Notes: generated from the letters alone by a model not told the origin. A DNA stretch of 64,000 bases from CAZQXD01 sp964597315 (GCA_964597315.1 CAZQXD010000017.1:3235-67234), one strand, 5' to 3'; shown: positions 16,709-26,303, counted from the first letter of the stretch. A program made the numbers and translations.

Positions 16709-18043
16709 ATGTCCGAAATGACCCCCCGAGAGATCGTCCAGGAACTGGACAAACATATCGTCGGCCAGACCGCCGCCAAGCGGGCCGTGGCCATCGCCCT
16801 GCGCAACCGTTGGCGTCGTTCCCAGGTCAGCGAGGAACTGCGCAATGAGATCACCCCCAAAAATATTCTGATGATCGGCCCCACGGGGGTGGGCAAGACC
16901 GAGATTGCCCGCCGCCTGGCCCGGCTGGCCCGGGCGCCGTTCATTAAAGTGGAGGCCACCAAGTTCACGGAAGTGGGCTATGTGGGCCGGGACGTGGAAT
17001 CCATCGTCCGGGACCTGATGGACGTGGCGGTCAAATTGCTGCGCGAGGAAGAAATGCACAAGGTCCGTCACCGGGCCGAGGAGGCCGCCATGGATCGGGT
17101 GCTGGAGGTGCTGCTGCCCCGGCCCCGCTCCGTGGGTTTCGCCAACGAGCCGCCTGCCCCTGACCACTCCGCCACCCGCCAGAAGATGCGCGACCGACTG
17201 AACCGGGGTGAAATGGACGACAAGGAAATCGAAATAGAGGTTTCTGCCCAGCCCATGGGCGTGGAGATCATGGCCCCCCCGGGCATGGAGGAAATGACCA
17301 GCCAGCTCCAAAACATGTTTTCCAGCCTGTCCAGCGGTCGCACCAAGCCCCGCAAGCTCAAGGTCAAGGACGCCCTTAAATTGCTGCGCGAGGAAGAGGC
17401 CGCGAAAATGGTCAATGAGGAGGAACTCAAGCACAAGGCCCTGGTCGCCGTGGAGAATCACGGCATCGTATTCTTAGATGAGCTGGACAAGGTCTGCAAG
17501 CGGGGCGAGTACGGCGGCCCAGATGTCTCTCGGGAAGGGGTGCAGCGGGACCTTCTGCCCCTGGTGGAGGGCTGCACCGTGTCCACCAAGTACGGTATGG
17601 TCAAGACCGATCATATCCTGTTTATCGCCTCGGGAGCCTTTCACCTGGCCAAGCCCTCGGACCTGATTCCCGAACTGCAAGGCCGACTGCCGATCCGGGT
17701 TGAGTTGGAGGCCCTGACCACCGCTGACTTCGTATGCATCCTCACCGAACCGGACGCCTCCCTCACTGAGCAGTATGGAGCCTTGATGGCTACCGAGAAC
17801 GTCACCCTAGAATTCAGCGAGGACGGGGTGCGACGTATCGCCGAAGTGGCGTTCCAGGTCAACGAGACCACCGAAAACATCGGCGCTCGGCGGCTACACA
17901 CGGTCATGGAGCGGCTGCTGGAGACTGTCTCCTTCGAGGCCCCGGACCAGCCCCGGAACACCCTCACCGTGGACCAAGACTACGTGGACCGGCACCTGGG
18001 CGAACTGGTCCGGGACGAAGATCTGACCCGGTATATACTGTGA
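16709..18043 (+). CDS. hslU: ATP-dependent protease ATPase subunit HslU
   Basis: AAA+ unfoldase of the HslUV protease. The 444-residue protein starts with TPREIVQELDKHIVGQ and has Walker A GPTGVGKTEIARRLA. A variable I-domain (about residues 110-240) is followed by Walker B GIVFLDELDKV and sensor 2 around NIGARRLHTVMERLLE. The C-terminal DLTRYIL tail docks into HslV. The stop overlaps the start of the DUF971 gene. Confidence 0.97.
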   Translation: MSEMTPREIVQELDKHIVGQTAAKRAVAIALRNRWRRSQVSEELRNEITPKNILMIGPTGVGKTEIARRLARLARAPFIKVEATKFTEVGYVGRDVESIVRDLMDVAVKLLREEEMHKVRHRAEEAAMDRVLEVLLPRPRSVGFANEPPAPDHSATRQKMRDRLNRGEMDDKEIEIEVSAQPMGVEIMAPPGMEEMTSQLQNMFSSLSSGRTKPRKLKVKDALKLLREEEAAKMVNEEELKHKALVAVENHGIVFLDELDKVCKRGEYGGPDVSREGVQRDLLPLVEGCTVSTKYGMVKTDHILFIASGAFHLAKPSDLIPELQGRLPIRVELEALTTADFVCILTEPDASLTEQYGALMATENVTLEFSEDGVRRIAEVAFQVNETTENIGARRLHTVMERLLETVSFEAPDQPRNTLTVDQDYVDRHLGELVRDEDLTRYIL

Positions 18044-18405
18044 GCGCCATGGCCATCCGACCCACCGATATTCATCTGCACCAGCGCTCCCGAGTGCTGG
18101 AACTGGTATTTGAGGACGGCAGTCGCTTCGAGCTGCCCTGTGAATACCTGCGGGTGTATTCCCCCTCCGCCGAGGTCCGGGGCCATGGACCCGGCCAGGA
18201 AATTCTGCAAGTAGGCAAGGAAGACGTGAACATTTCCGCCATCGAGCCGGTGGGCCACTACGCGGTGCGGCTGGTGTTCGACGACGGCCACGATACCGGG
18301 CTGTATTCCTGGGATCTGCTTTTCGAGCTGGGCGTCCACTATGAACGCAACTGGCGGCGCTATCTGGAACGGCTGGCGGCGGCGGGGCATCAGCGGCGGG
18401 GCTGA
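18040..18405 (+). CDS. DUF971 protein
   Basis: A 121-residue protein of the gamma-butyrobetaine hydroxylase-like N-terminal domain family (DUF971). It matches LELVFEDGSRFELPCEYLRV and GLYSWDLLFELG. Such free-standing domains often follow hslU in Gammaproteobacteria and have no established role, though links to iron-sulfur or scaffold proteins have been suggested. The start GTG at 18040 overlaps the hslU stop; the ATG at 18049 is an alternative. Confidence 0.88.
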   Translation: MSAMAIRPTDIHLHQRSRVLELVFEDGSRFELPCEYLRVYSPSAEVRGHGPGQEILQVGKEDVNISAIEPVGHYAVRLVFDDGHDTGLYSWDLLFELGVHYERNWRRYLERLAAAGHQRRG

Positions 18406-18509
18406 TGCCCACGAGAAACACCCCATCCCGGATGCGGCCCAGTGGATGGCGATGGTATAAAGGGAATCCCGTACGGCGGATACCCGGCAAGCACTGTCAC
18501 AGAGGCCCC

Positions 18510-19256
18510 ATGGACAAAGACACTACCCACTTTGGCTATCAAACCGTTCCCGTGGCCGAAAAGGCCGACCGGGTCGCCCGGGTTTTCGATTCGGTGGCCA
18601 ATAATTACGATCTAATGAACGATCTGATGTCCCTAGGCGTTCACCGGCTATGGAAACGCTTCGCCATCGACCTGGCCGGGGCGCGGCCTGGGGAGCGGGT
18701 GCTGGATCTGGCCGGAGGCACTGGCGACCTGGCTACCCCTCTGGCCGAACAGGTGGGCAGCAGCGGTCTGGTGGTGCTGGCGGACATCAACGCCGCCATG
18801 CTGGCCGAAGGTCGGCGTCGGCTTACCGACCAGGGCGTGGTGGGCAATGTGGCCTATGTGCAGGCCGACGCCGAGGCCCTACCCTTCCCGGACAACAGCT
18901 TCCACTGCCTTACCATCGCCTTCGGGTTGCGCAATGTCACCCACCAGGACAGGGCCTTGGCCGCCATGTATCGGGTACTGAAACCCGGTGGTCGGCTGCT
19001 GGTTCTGGAATTCTCCCAGCCTACCGCCCCAGGTCTCAAGCCAGTTTACGATCTGTATTCCTTCCAGGTTCTGCCACGCCTGGGTCAGTGGGTGGCGGGG
19101 GACGCCGACAGCTATCGGTATCTGGCCGAGAGCATTCGCATGCACCCCGACCAGGACAGCCTCAAGGCCATGATGGAACAAGTCGGCTTCGAACGCTGCG
19201 AGTATTTCAACCTCAGCGGCGGCATCGTGGCCCTGCACCGGGGCTATAAGTTTTGA
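18510..19256 (+). CDS. ubiE: Ubiquinone/menaquinone C-methyltransferase UbiE
   Basis: SAM-dependent C-methyltransferase of quinone biosynthesis. The 248-residue protein shows HFGYQTVPVAEKADRVA, the SAM site VLDLAGGTGDLA and FGLRNVTHQDRALAAMYRVL. The start is the ATG at 18510; the 35 upstream codons in the same frame do not match the family. It heads an overlapping ubiE-RDD-ubiJ run followed by ubiB. Ubiquinone is the likely product, given UbiJ and UbiB. Confidence 0.96.
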   Translation: MDKDTTHFGYQTVPVAEKADRVARVFDSVANNYDLMNDLMSLGVHRLWKRFAIDLAGARPGERVLDLAGGTGDLATPLAEQVGSSGLVVLADINAAMLAEGRRRLTDQGVVGNVAYVQADAEALPFPDNSFHCLTIAFGLRNVTHQDRALAAMYRVLKPGGRLLVLEFSQPTAPGLKPVYDLYSFQVLPRLGQWVAGDADSYRYLAESIRMHPDQDSLKAMMEQVGFERCEYFNLSGGIVALHRGYKF

Positions 19257-19732
19257 CAGAGCGCCACGCCGGCTTCGGGCGGCGGCTGGCGGCCACCCTC
19301 GTGGACAGCCTGTTGCTGGGGATTGTTAGCGCCCTGCTCCTGTACCTGGCCTATGGCCCGGCCTACTTTATTTGGGCCGCAGACTCGGATCGGGAGGGCC
19401 TGATCTACGGCCCCGTCGAGGTCTTGATCAACGGCCTCTTGCCCGCCGTGGTCATCGTGGCCTGCTGGCATACTCTGACCGGCACCCCCGGTAAACTGCT
19501 GATGGGTTGCCAGGTGGTGGACGCCCGCCATGGCCGACCGGTGGGTTGGGGCCAAGCCGTGCTGCGCTATCTAGGTTATTTCCTTTCCGCCCTGCCCCTG
19601 GGCCTGGGGTTTTTCTGGATACTCTGGGACCGGCATGGGCAAGGTTTTCACGACAAAATCGCCAAAACCGTGGTGGTGCTGGAAGACGAGTCCCACCGCT
19701 CCCTGGCTGAACTGGAAGAGGAACTGCGGTGA
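19253..19732 (+). CDS. RDD-family membrane protein
   Basis: Small integral membrane protein of 159 residues. It begins with the RDD motif variant GFGRRLAATLVDSLLL, has about three hydrophobic segments, and ends with an RDD-typical GFHDKIAKTVVV. The start is a TTG overlapping the ubiE stop by 4 bp, and its stop overlaps the ubiJ GTG by 4 bp, so it is translationally embedded between two ubiquinone genes. RDD proteins have no single known function; some act in ion exchange. The placement inside a ubi operon is unusual. Confidence 0.82.
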   Translation: MTERHAGFGRRLAATLVDSLLLGIVSALLLYLAYGPAYFIWAADSDREGLIYGPVEVLINGLLPAVVIVACWHTLTGTPGKLLMGCQVVDARHGRPVGWGQAVLRYLGYFLSALPLGLGFFWILWDRHGQGFHDKIAKTVVVLEDESHRSLAELEEELR

Positions 19733-20325
19733 GCCTGCTGACCCTGCCCCTGGAAACCCTGCTCAATCAGATACTGGCTCTGGACCCGGACTTACAGCCC
19801 CGGCTGGCCGCCCTGGAGGGCCGGGTCATTGCCCTGGAACTGACCGGCCTGTTCACCCTGTATCTACGCCCCGAAGCCGGCGCCCTGCGGGTGGATGACC
19901 ATAGTGACCGGTCGCCGGACGCAACCATTCGCGGCGCCCCCCTGGCCCTGTTGCGCCTGAGCCAGGGCGGATCGGCCGGCCCGGACGTGACCATCGACGG
20001 CGACACCCATCTGGCCCGGGCCTTCAATGACCTATTCCAGGCCATGGACGTGGACTGGGAGGAGCAACTGTCCCGGATCATGGGCGATGTCGCCGCCCAT
20101 CAAGCCGGCAATGCCGTGCGGGGGGTGCTGGCCTGGAGCCGTCAGGCCCTGGACACCCTGGGCCGGGACAGCGGCGAATATCTGCAACAGGAAAGCCACC
20201 TGCTGCCCCCCCGGGGCAGTTTGCTTGCCTATCTGGATGCGGTGGACCAGTTGCGGGAGGATGCCGACCGCCTGGAAGTCCGGGTTCGTCGCCTGGAAGC
20301 CCGAATGGAACAAACCCCGCGCTGA
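19729..20325 (+). CDS. ubiJ: Ubiquinone biosynthesis accessory factor UbiJ (SCP2 domain)
   Basis: Lipid-binding SCP2-domain protein that scaffolds the soluble ubiquinone metabolon together with UbiK. The 198-residue protein has an N-terminal SCP2 fold (LNQILALDPDLQPRLAAL, DVTIDGDTHLARAFNDLF) and a C-terminal coiled coil (VDQLREDADRLEVRVRRLEA). It starts with a GTG overlapping the upstream gene. The position before ubiB matches E. coli ubiE-ubiJ-ubiB. Confidence 0.92.
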   Translation: MSLLTLPLETLLNQILALDPDLQPRLAALEGRVIALELTGLFTLYLRPEAGALRVDDHSDRSPDATIRGAPLALLRLSQGGSAGPDVTIDGDTHLARAFNDLFQAMDVDWEEQLSRIMGDVAAHQAGNAVRGVLAWSRQALDTLGRDSGEYLQQESHLLPPRGSLLAYLDAVDQLREDADRLEVRVRRLEARMEQTPR

Positions 20326-20369
20326 CCGCTGCGGCCCTAATCGCCCCACCACCGGAGAACCTGAGCCGT

Positions 20370-22031
20370 ATGCTTCGCCCCGTCAAGGCGCTACGCCTGC
20401 TACACATCAACTTCGTACTGGCAAAGCACCGGCTGGACGACATCATCCTGGCCACGCATTTATTTCGACCGGTGCGGTTTCTACGCTACCTCAACCCCTG
20501 GAACTGGGGTGGCGGGGAGCGGCCCCGGGGCGAGCGCATCCGCCTGGCCCTGGAGGACCTGGGTCCCATATTCGTCAAGTTCGGGCAAATGCTGTCCACC
20601 CGCCGCGACCTGCTGCCCGACGACATTGCCCTGGAACTGGCCCGCTTACAGGACCGGGTGCCCTCTTTTCCAGGCGATCAGGCCCGGCGCATCGTCGAGC
20701 GGGCATATGGCCAACCCTTGTCCGTGATCTTCCGAGAGTTTGACGACACGCCGTTGGCCTCAGCCTCCATCGCCCAGGTGCATGCCGCCACCCTATTGGA
20801 CGGTCAACCGGTGGTGGTTAAGGTAGTTCGCCCCACTATCGAGCGGACCATTCGCCGGGACGTTGATCTGCTGTACATCATCGCCGAACTGGCCCAGCGT
20901 TACTGGAGCGAGGGCCGACGGCTGCGACCGGTGGCGGTGGTGGCGGAGTACGAAAAAACCATTTTCGATGAGCTGGACCTGGTGCGGGAAGCCGCCAACG
21001 CCGCCCAGCTCAAGCGCAATTTCAAGGATTCCCGGATTCTCTATATCCCTGACGTGTACTGGCCTTATAACCGCCGCAACGTCATGGTCATGGAGCGCAT
21101 CCACGGCATCCCCATCGGCAACCTGGAAGAACTGCGGCGACGGGAGGTGAACCTGGTCGTCTTGTCGGAACGGGGGGTGGAGATTTTCTTCTCCCAGGTA
21201 TTCATACACAGTTTCTTTCATGCCGATATGCACCCGGGTAATATTTTTGTGGATGCCAGCAACCCCGAAGATCCCCGCTATATCGCCGTGGACTTCGGCA
21301 TCATCGGCACCCTAAGCCCTACCGACCAGCATTACCTGGCTGAGAACTTCCTGGCCTTTTTCCGCCGTGACTATCGGCGGGTGGCGGAACTGCATATCGA
21401 GTCCGGCTGGGTGCCCCTGGACACCCGGGTGGACGAGTTCGAGTCGGCCATCCGCACTGTTTCCGAACCTGTTTTCGACCGCCCCTTGAAGGAAATCTCC
21501 TTCGGGGCCTTTTTGCTCACTCTGTTTCAGACCGCCCGGCGCTTCAATATGGAGGTCCAGCCGCAACTGGTGCTGTTGCAGAAAACCCTGCTCAATATTG
21601 AAGGGCTGGGCCGACAACTCAACCCAGATTTGGACCTGTGGAAAACCGCCAAGCCATTCCTGGAAAAATGGATGCTTGATCGGGTTGGTCCCAAGGCCTT
21701 CTTCAAACGGCTGCGTTCCAACCTGCCCCGCTGGGCCGAACAATTCCCCGAATTACCCAATGTGGTCTACGACATGGCCCGCAAAGCCCGGGAAGGGGAA
21801 CTGGAACTGCGCCTGCAACACCGGCAAATGGAGGAACTCAAACAGGAATTGCGTCGCTCCAGCAAACGCGGCTTATATGGGGCGGCGGGGGCGGCACTGC
21901 TGGTCTCGGCGGCGATTCTGTTGGGTTTGGATGGACGACCGCCAGACCTGCTCTGGGATGCTCCGCTGCTGACTTGGATACTGGGGGGGATGGGGGCGTT
22001 GTTGCTGATTCTGGGCTGGCCGGGCGACTAG
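20370..22031 (+). CDS. ubiB: Ubiquinone biosynthesis regulatory protein kinase UbiB
   Basis: Atypical kinase/ATPase of the ABC1/ADCK family needed for ubiquinone synthesis. The 553-residue protein contains the KxGQ signature (FVKFGQMLSTR), the Ala-rich loop ASASIAQVHAA, the catalytic-type FFHADMHPGNIFV and metal-binding VDFGIIG. Two hydrophobic helices are at the C-terminus, as in E. coli UbiB. It ends 6 bp from the convergent ATPase gene. Confidence 0.96.
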   Translation: MLRPVKALRLLHINFVLAKHRLDDIILATHLFRPVRFLRYLNPWNWGGGERPRGERIRLALEDLGPIFVKFGQMLSTRRDLLPDDIALELARLQDRVPSFPGDQARRIVERAYGQPLSVIFREFDDTPLASASIAQVHAATLLDGQPVVVKVVRPTIERTIRRDVDLLYIIAELAQRYWSEGRRLRPVAVVAEYEKTIFDELDLVREAANAAQLKRNFKDSRILYIPDVYWPYNRRNVMVMERIHGIPIGNLEELRRREVNLVVLSERGVEIFFSQVFIHSFFHADMHPGNIFVDASNPEDPRYIAVDFGIIGTLSPTDQHYLAENFLAFFRRDYRRVAELHIESGWVPLDTRVDEFESAIRTVSEPVFDRPLKEISFGAFLLTLFQTARRFNMEVQPQLVLLQKTLLNIEGLGRQLNPDLDLWKTAKPFLEKWMLDRVGPKAFFKRLRSNLPRWAEQFPELPNVVYDMARKAREGELELRLQHRQMEELKQELRRSSKRGLYGAAGAALLVSAAILLGLDGRPPDLLWDAPLLTWILGGMGALLLILGWPGD

Positions 22032-22037
22032 GCGGTT

Positions 22038-23693
22038 TTAGTCCCGGTTCACAAAGCCCTGGCGGCGTAGGGGGGGCGGGGGTTTTGGCGATGGCTCTAA
22101 TGGGCGGTCCGCGTCCCGCCGTACCCGATCATCGTCCCACCGATGCGAGTTTGCCAGACGGCGGCGGGCCGGGGCATACCAGGGGTCTATGGACAGGGCG
22201 GTTTGCAGCAGGGAGCGGGCCTTGGAGAAATCCCCCCGGAGCCGGGCGGCGTCGGCCCAGTGCAGAAAACTGGCCTTGATCCGGGTGATGCCCCGCCGGG
22301 CCGCTGAGTTATCAGGGTCCAGATGCAACACCCGCCGATAACTGTACAAAGCGTTATTTCCAGCGGGACGGGTATAATGCAGTCTCTCCAACTGCTCTTC
22401 GGCTTGCTCCAAAAGCCGCGCGACCCGGACCGCCGAATCCGAATCCTCCTGGCTCTCCCCCTTTGAAACCTCGGGCGCTGGTTTCGCCCCCTCCTTAGGA
22501 GCGCCCATCTTAAGGCTGGCATTCCCATCCGCCTGCCGCGCATTCGTCAGCAGCTGTGGGGCCGGGGCCGGGGCCGGGGCCGGTGAGGGTTCGATATGAT
22601 GGGGTTTGGTGACCACTGCGGCGAATTCGGCGCTGGCGGTGGGACCGGCTGGGGTATGGGCTTCGGTGTTGGCGAAGCGTCCCGTCCAGATCAGCACCAG
22701 TAGCGCCCCCATGGCAGCGCCGCCCAAGCTGGTCGCCAGCAACCATCCCGCTGCGGCGCGCCAAGAGGTTTTCTGGTCCGCCTCCGGCTCGGCTGACACC
22801 ACCGCCAGGGGATAGGCCGTGGCGGCGGGCGCCGGTTCGGTCGGTGGCAGCGCCTGGGTGAACAGCCCCGCGTCCATCTCGGCGATACTGGCCGACCCCA
22901 TGGGCAGGGGATTGCCCCGGGCCGCCTGAGCCACACAGTCGGCAGACACTGTATCCCACCCGGCTAGAAACGTTTCCAATAGCGCCTGGGAACATAGCAG
23001 GTTGATCAGTCGGGGTAATCCACCGCTGTGCCGGGCCACCGTCTCCAGGGCCGCCGGGCTAAATAGGGTGTCGCTAGCCCCCGCCGCCCGCAACTGCGCC
23101 AGAATATAGCTTTGGGTTTGCCGCGCATCCAATGCCGGCAACCGGCAATGTCCACCTACATATTCCTCCAACGGTTGCTCCCGGAGCCGGGCCGTCAGTT
23201 CATCGCCACCGGCCAGCAGCAAACGCAACAACGGCCTACCGGCCCGTTGCAGTTGGGTCAGGGAATGCAGCCCCTCCAGAGTAGCCCCGGCCAAAAGGTG
23301 GGCATCGTCCAGCACCAGCAACACCGTCCCACCGGTCTCGAAACGTTCCCCTAGCCGCGTCTCCAGTACCTGCGGCAGACACTCCCGGCCACCCGGCGAC
23401 GTTGGCAAATTCAGGTGATCGCAAAGGCAGTTCAACAATTCATCAAAATCCAGGTAGGCGTTCCAAACCAACACCGGACAAACCGTCTCGGGCAGCCCGG
23501 CCAGCAGTCGCCGTAACACCGCAGTTTTGCCGGAACCAGCGGGACCGGTGAACAACAACACCCCACACTGGGGGTCGCGCAAATGCTGGTCCAAACCATC
23601 AAGAGCGGCCTCGAAAGCCGGACTCAGACAACCCTCCCGCCGATCCGGGTCGGTGAAAGGCCGATGGCTAAAACCGTAATACTCGGTGTACAT
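22038..23693 (-). CDS. ExeA/GspA-like AAA ATPase with membrane anchor and TPR-like tail
   Basis: The protein has 551 residues. The N-terminal ATPase starts with the family hallmark YTEYYGFSHRPFTDPD, Walker A GPAGSGKT (50-57) and Walker B VLLVLDDAH (124-132). One transmembrane helix spans about 311-337. A low-complexity linker with an Ala-Pro repeat (from a GGGGCC-type repeat near 22560-22580) follows. Residues about 430-530 look like tetratricopeptide helices (ALYSYRRVLHLDPDNSAA, ARSLLQTALSIDPWYAPA). Relatives include ExeA (secretion) and MshM (MSHA pilus). No type II secretion or pilus genes are near, so the role is unknown. Confidence 0.85.
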   Translation of the reverse strand: MYTEYYGFSHRPFTDPDRREGCLSPAFEAALDGLDQHLRDPQCGVLLFTGPAGSGKTAVLRRLLAGLPETVCPVLVWNAYLDFDELLNCLCDHLNLPTSPGGRECLPQVLETRLGERFETGGTVLLVLDDAHLLAGATLEGLHSLTQLQRAGRPLLRLLLAGGDELTARLREQPLEEYVGGHCRLPALDARQTQSYILAQLRAAGASDTLFSPAALETVARHSGGLPRLINLLCSQALLETFLAGWDTVSADCVAQAARGNPLPMGSASIAEMDAGLFTQALPPTEPAPAATAYPLAVVSAEPEADQKTSWRAAAGWLLATSLGGAAMGALLVLIWTGRFANTEAHTPAGPTASAEFAAVVTKPHHIEPSPAPAPAPAPQLLTNARQADGNASLKMGAPKEGAKPAPEVSKGESQEDSDSAVRVARLLEQAEEQLERLHYTRPAGNNALYSYRRVLHLDPDNSAARRGITRIKASFLHWADAARLRGDFSKARSLLQTALSIDPWYAPARRRLANSHRWDDDRVRRDADRPLEPSPKPPPPLRRQGFVNRD

Positions 23694-23775
23694 CTATAGC
23701 GTCCCCAAAAGTAGCCTTGCGGCTCGGTTCCATGCGCTGCTCCCTACCCCACAGGCGTCACGCACGAATCGATCC

Positions 23776-24639
23776 TTACTGTCCTGGGAGCATCTCGTTG
23801 CTGACCAGAAACTGGTTTAGCAGCCGAGCCACGGACTCAGGGTTTTCCAGATGTAGATGGTGCCCGCCTGGCAACCAGCTCAAGCGCAGGTCCGCCACCC
23901 GATCGTAGCGTTGCGCCATGACAGGCCGGTCCGCCAAATACCCGGCCTCGCCATTGATCAGCAGGGTGGGCGCCTGGATGCGGGACAAAAAAGCCAGCAC
24001 CTGAATTTCCATGAGATACAAAGGGGAGCGGAAGGTCAGCCGCGGATCGCTGCGCCAGCTCAGGCCCCCGTCCACCGGCTTCACGGACCGGGCCGTCAAG
24101 GTGTGCGCCGCCGCCCGACTCAGCCCCCCGGCCCGCTCCCGGGCAGACACGGCGGCCTTCAGATCAGGATACACCGGCAGACGCTTACGGGGGAGGTGGC
24201 GCATTTGGGCGATGGCGGTCTCCAGGGCCGCCGGATTCTCGGCGGCGGAGTGGGTCAGCGGCCCCAGCCCCTCGATCAGAGCCAATCGGCGAATCCGCCC
24301 CGGCACGGTCCCTGCGGCGAGGCTGGCCACCCCCGCGCCCAGGGAATGGCCCAACAAGCTGAACCGCTCCCAACCCAGGCAATCGGCGGCGGCCAGCACA
24401 TCCCCTATATAGTCCACCACATGGTAATGGGTCCCCGGCGGGCGCCAGTCGGATCGGCCATGACCCACCAGATCCAGGGCTACCAGCCGACAACCCGACA
24501 ACAGCGGTCCCAAGCCATCGAAACTGGCGGCATTGTCCAGCCAGCCGTGCAGGGCCAATACCGGAACGCCATCGGTCGGTCCCCAGGCCCGGGCCGCCAG
24601 GCGCAAATACGGGGTGTGCAGTTCGAGGTCCTCGGCCAT
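23776..24639 (-). CDS. Alpha/beta-hydrolase
   Basis: Serine hydrolase of 287 residues with the nucleophile elbow LLGHSLGAGVASLAA (Ser about 97), the oxyanion region ALHGWLDNAASFDGL and the catalytic His in LPGGHHLHLENP. The overall pattern resembles MhpC/SERHL-type hydrolases. No substrate can be inferred. It is on the same strand as the ExeA-like gene downstream, with 82 bp between. Confidence 0.88.
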   Translation of the reverse strand: MAEDLELHTPYLRLAARAWGPTDGVPVLALHGWLDNAASFDGLGPLLSGCRLVALDLVGHGRSDWRPPGTHYHVVDYIGDVLAAADCLGWERFSLLGHSLGAGVASLAAGTVPGRIRRLALIEGLGPLTHSAAENPAALETAIAQMRHLPRKRLPVYPDLKAAVSARERAGGLSRAAAHTLTARSVKPVDGGLSWRSDPRLTFRSPLYLMEIQVLAFLSRIQAPTLLINGEAGYLADRPVMAQRYDRVADLRLSWLPGGHHLHLENPESVARLLNQFLVSNEMLPGQ

Positions 24640-24739
24640 GGCCCGAAGCTAAAGGAAAACACTGGCCCTGACAATGCCTCCGCGAACTCTGGGCTGTGGC
24701 CTGGCACCAATGCCCTGCCGATTGGAGGGGACCACCAAT

Positions 24740-24770
24740 AAAAAAAGCCACGCCGGTTTAGCGGCGCGGC
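24740..24770 (-). terminator. Rho-independent terminator after prpD
   Basis: On the minus strand a GC-rich hairpin (GCCGCGCC pairing with GGCGTGGC, including a G-T pair) is followed by seven T. It lies 20 bp after the prpD stop and should end the prp transcript. Confidence 0.85.
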
Positions 24771-24789
24771 AAAGAGCCCAGGTTGAGGC

Positions 24790-26244
24790 TCAGCTAAGGG
24801 ATAGCCAATCGGTGAACACATTCACCGGGGTGTTTTCCAAGCTCTCCTGGTCGGCGCAGAGGGCCAGAATCGCCTTGCACTTCTTGGTCGACAGGCGACC
24901 GGCCAGGTTTCGCTCGAACTTGGATTGCAATACCGGGATACCCTCGCCCCGGCGGCGGCGGTGACCGATGGGGTATTCCACTTCCACCCGGTCGGTGCTG
25001 GTGCCGTCCTTGAAGAACACCTGCACGGAGTTGCCGATGGAACGCTTTTCGGGGTCCAGATAGTCCTTGGTGAAGCGCTGGTTCTCCGCGACTTCCATCT
25101 TGGAGCGCAGCTCGTCGATGCGAGGGTCCTTGGCCACTTCGTCCTCGTAGTCCTCGGCGGTGAGGGCGCCCTTGATTAGGGGTACGGCCACCATGTACTG
25201 GATGCAGTGGTCCCGATCGGCAGGGTTATCCAGGGGACCGGTCTTGTCGATGATCCGCACCCCGGACTCCTGGGTCTCAATGACGATGCGGTCGATATCA
25301 TCCAGGCGGTCCTTGATCTCTGGGTGCAGGGTGACGGCGGCCTCCACGGCGGTCTGGGCATGGAACTCGGCGGGGAAGGCGATCTTGAACAGTACGTTCT
25401 CCATCACATAGCTGCCGTAACCCTGGGTGAACTTGAGATCTTCGCCCTTGAACAGGACGTCCTGAAAGCCCCAGGTTTTTGCGGTGATGGCCGAAGGGTA
25501 GCCCATCTCCCCGCTCAGAGCGATCAGGGCTAGGCGCACGGCCCGGCTGGTGGCGTCGCCTGCCGCCCAGCTCTTGCGAGAGCCGGTGTTGGGGGCGTGG
25601 CGGTAGGTGCGCAGGGCGCTGCCGTCGATCCAGGCTTGGGAGACGGCGTTCTGAACCTCATCGCGGTTGCCTCCCAGCAGCTTGGTGACGACGGCGGTGG
25701 AGGCGATACGCACCAGCATCACATGGTCCAAACCCACCCGGTTGAAACCGTTCTCCAGGGCGATAACGCCCTGAATCTCATGGGCCTTGACCATGGCCTC
25801 CAGTACGACCTTCAGGGTCAGGTGCGATTTACCCTCCCGCAGGTTCTTGCGGGACAAGTAATCGGCGGCGGCCAGAATGCCCCCCAGGTTGTCGGAGGGG
25901 TGGCCCCATTCGGCGGCCAGCCAGGTGTCGTTAAAGTCCAGCCAGCGGATCATGGCGCCGATATTGAAAGCGCCCATCACCGGTTCCAGTTCATAAGACG
26001 TCCCGGGCACCTTGACCCCGCCCGGCATCTGGGCGCCGGGCACCGTGGGGCCGAGCATCTTGGTGCAGGCCGGGTAGTTTAGGGCCAGCAAGCCGCAGCC
26101 GAGGGTGTCCATCAGGCAGTAGCGGGCGGTCTCCATGGCTTCCTGGCTTTGGGTGACATCGTAGTCCATGACGTAATCCACGATATCCTTGACGACCTGA
26201 TCGAAATCGGGGCGCTTGGCGTCGCGTACGATAGCTCCAGACAT
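24790..26244 (-). CDS. prpD: 2-methylcitrate dehydratase PrpD
   Basis: Dehydrates 2-methylcitrate to 2-methylaconitate in propionate oxidation. The 484-residue MmgE/PrpD-family protein has MDTLGCGLLALNYPACTKML and FNDTWLAAEWGHPSDNLGGI. The start is the ATG at 26242-26244; a longer open frame upstream runs into the prpC tail. No acnD/prpF pair is present, so this is the PrpD variant. It is the last gene of prpE-prpB-prpC-prpD. Confidence 0.95.
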   Translation of the reverse strand: MSGAIVRDAKRPDFDQVVKDIVDYVMDYDVTQSQEAMETARYCLMDTLGCGLLALNYPACTKMLGPTVPGAQMPGGVKVPGTSYELEPVMGAFNIGAMIRWLDFNDTWLAAEWGHPSDNLGGILAAADYLSRKNLREGKSHLTLKVVLEAMVKAHEIQGVIALENGFNRVGLDHVMLVRIASTAVVTKLLGGNRDEVQNAVSQAWIDGSALRTYRHAPNTGSRKSWAAGDATSRAVRLALIALSGEMGYPSAITAKTWGFQDVLFKGEDLKFTQGYGSYVMENVLFKIAFPAEFHAQTAVEAAVTLHPEIKDRLDDIDRIVIETQESGVRIIDKTGPLDNPADRDHCIQYMVAVPLIKGALTAEDYEDEVAKDPRIDELRSKMEVAENQRFTKDYLDPEKRSIGNSVQVFFKDGTSTDRVEVEYPIGHRRRRGEGIPVLQSKFERNLAGRLSTKKCKAILALCADQESLENTPVNVFTDWLSLS

Positions 26245-26303
26245 AACTGTTATCCTCGATGATTCGTGGGTTGGGAGTATCCTCACCGGTTCAGGGGCCT
26301 TGC

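Noticed and set aside
22555..22590. GGGGCC-like repeat as a regulatory or phase-variable element
   Set aside because: It is in frame and encodes the Ala-Pro linker of the ExeA-like protein. A hexamer unit keeps the frame, so no on/off switching is expected.
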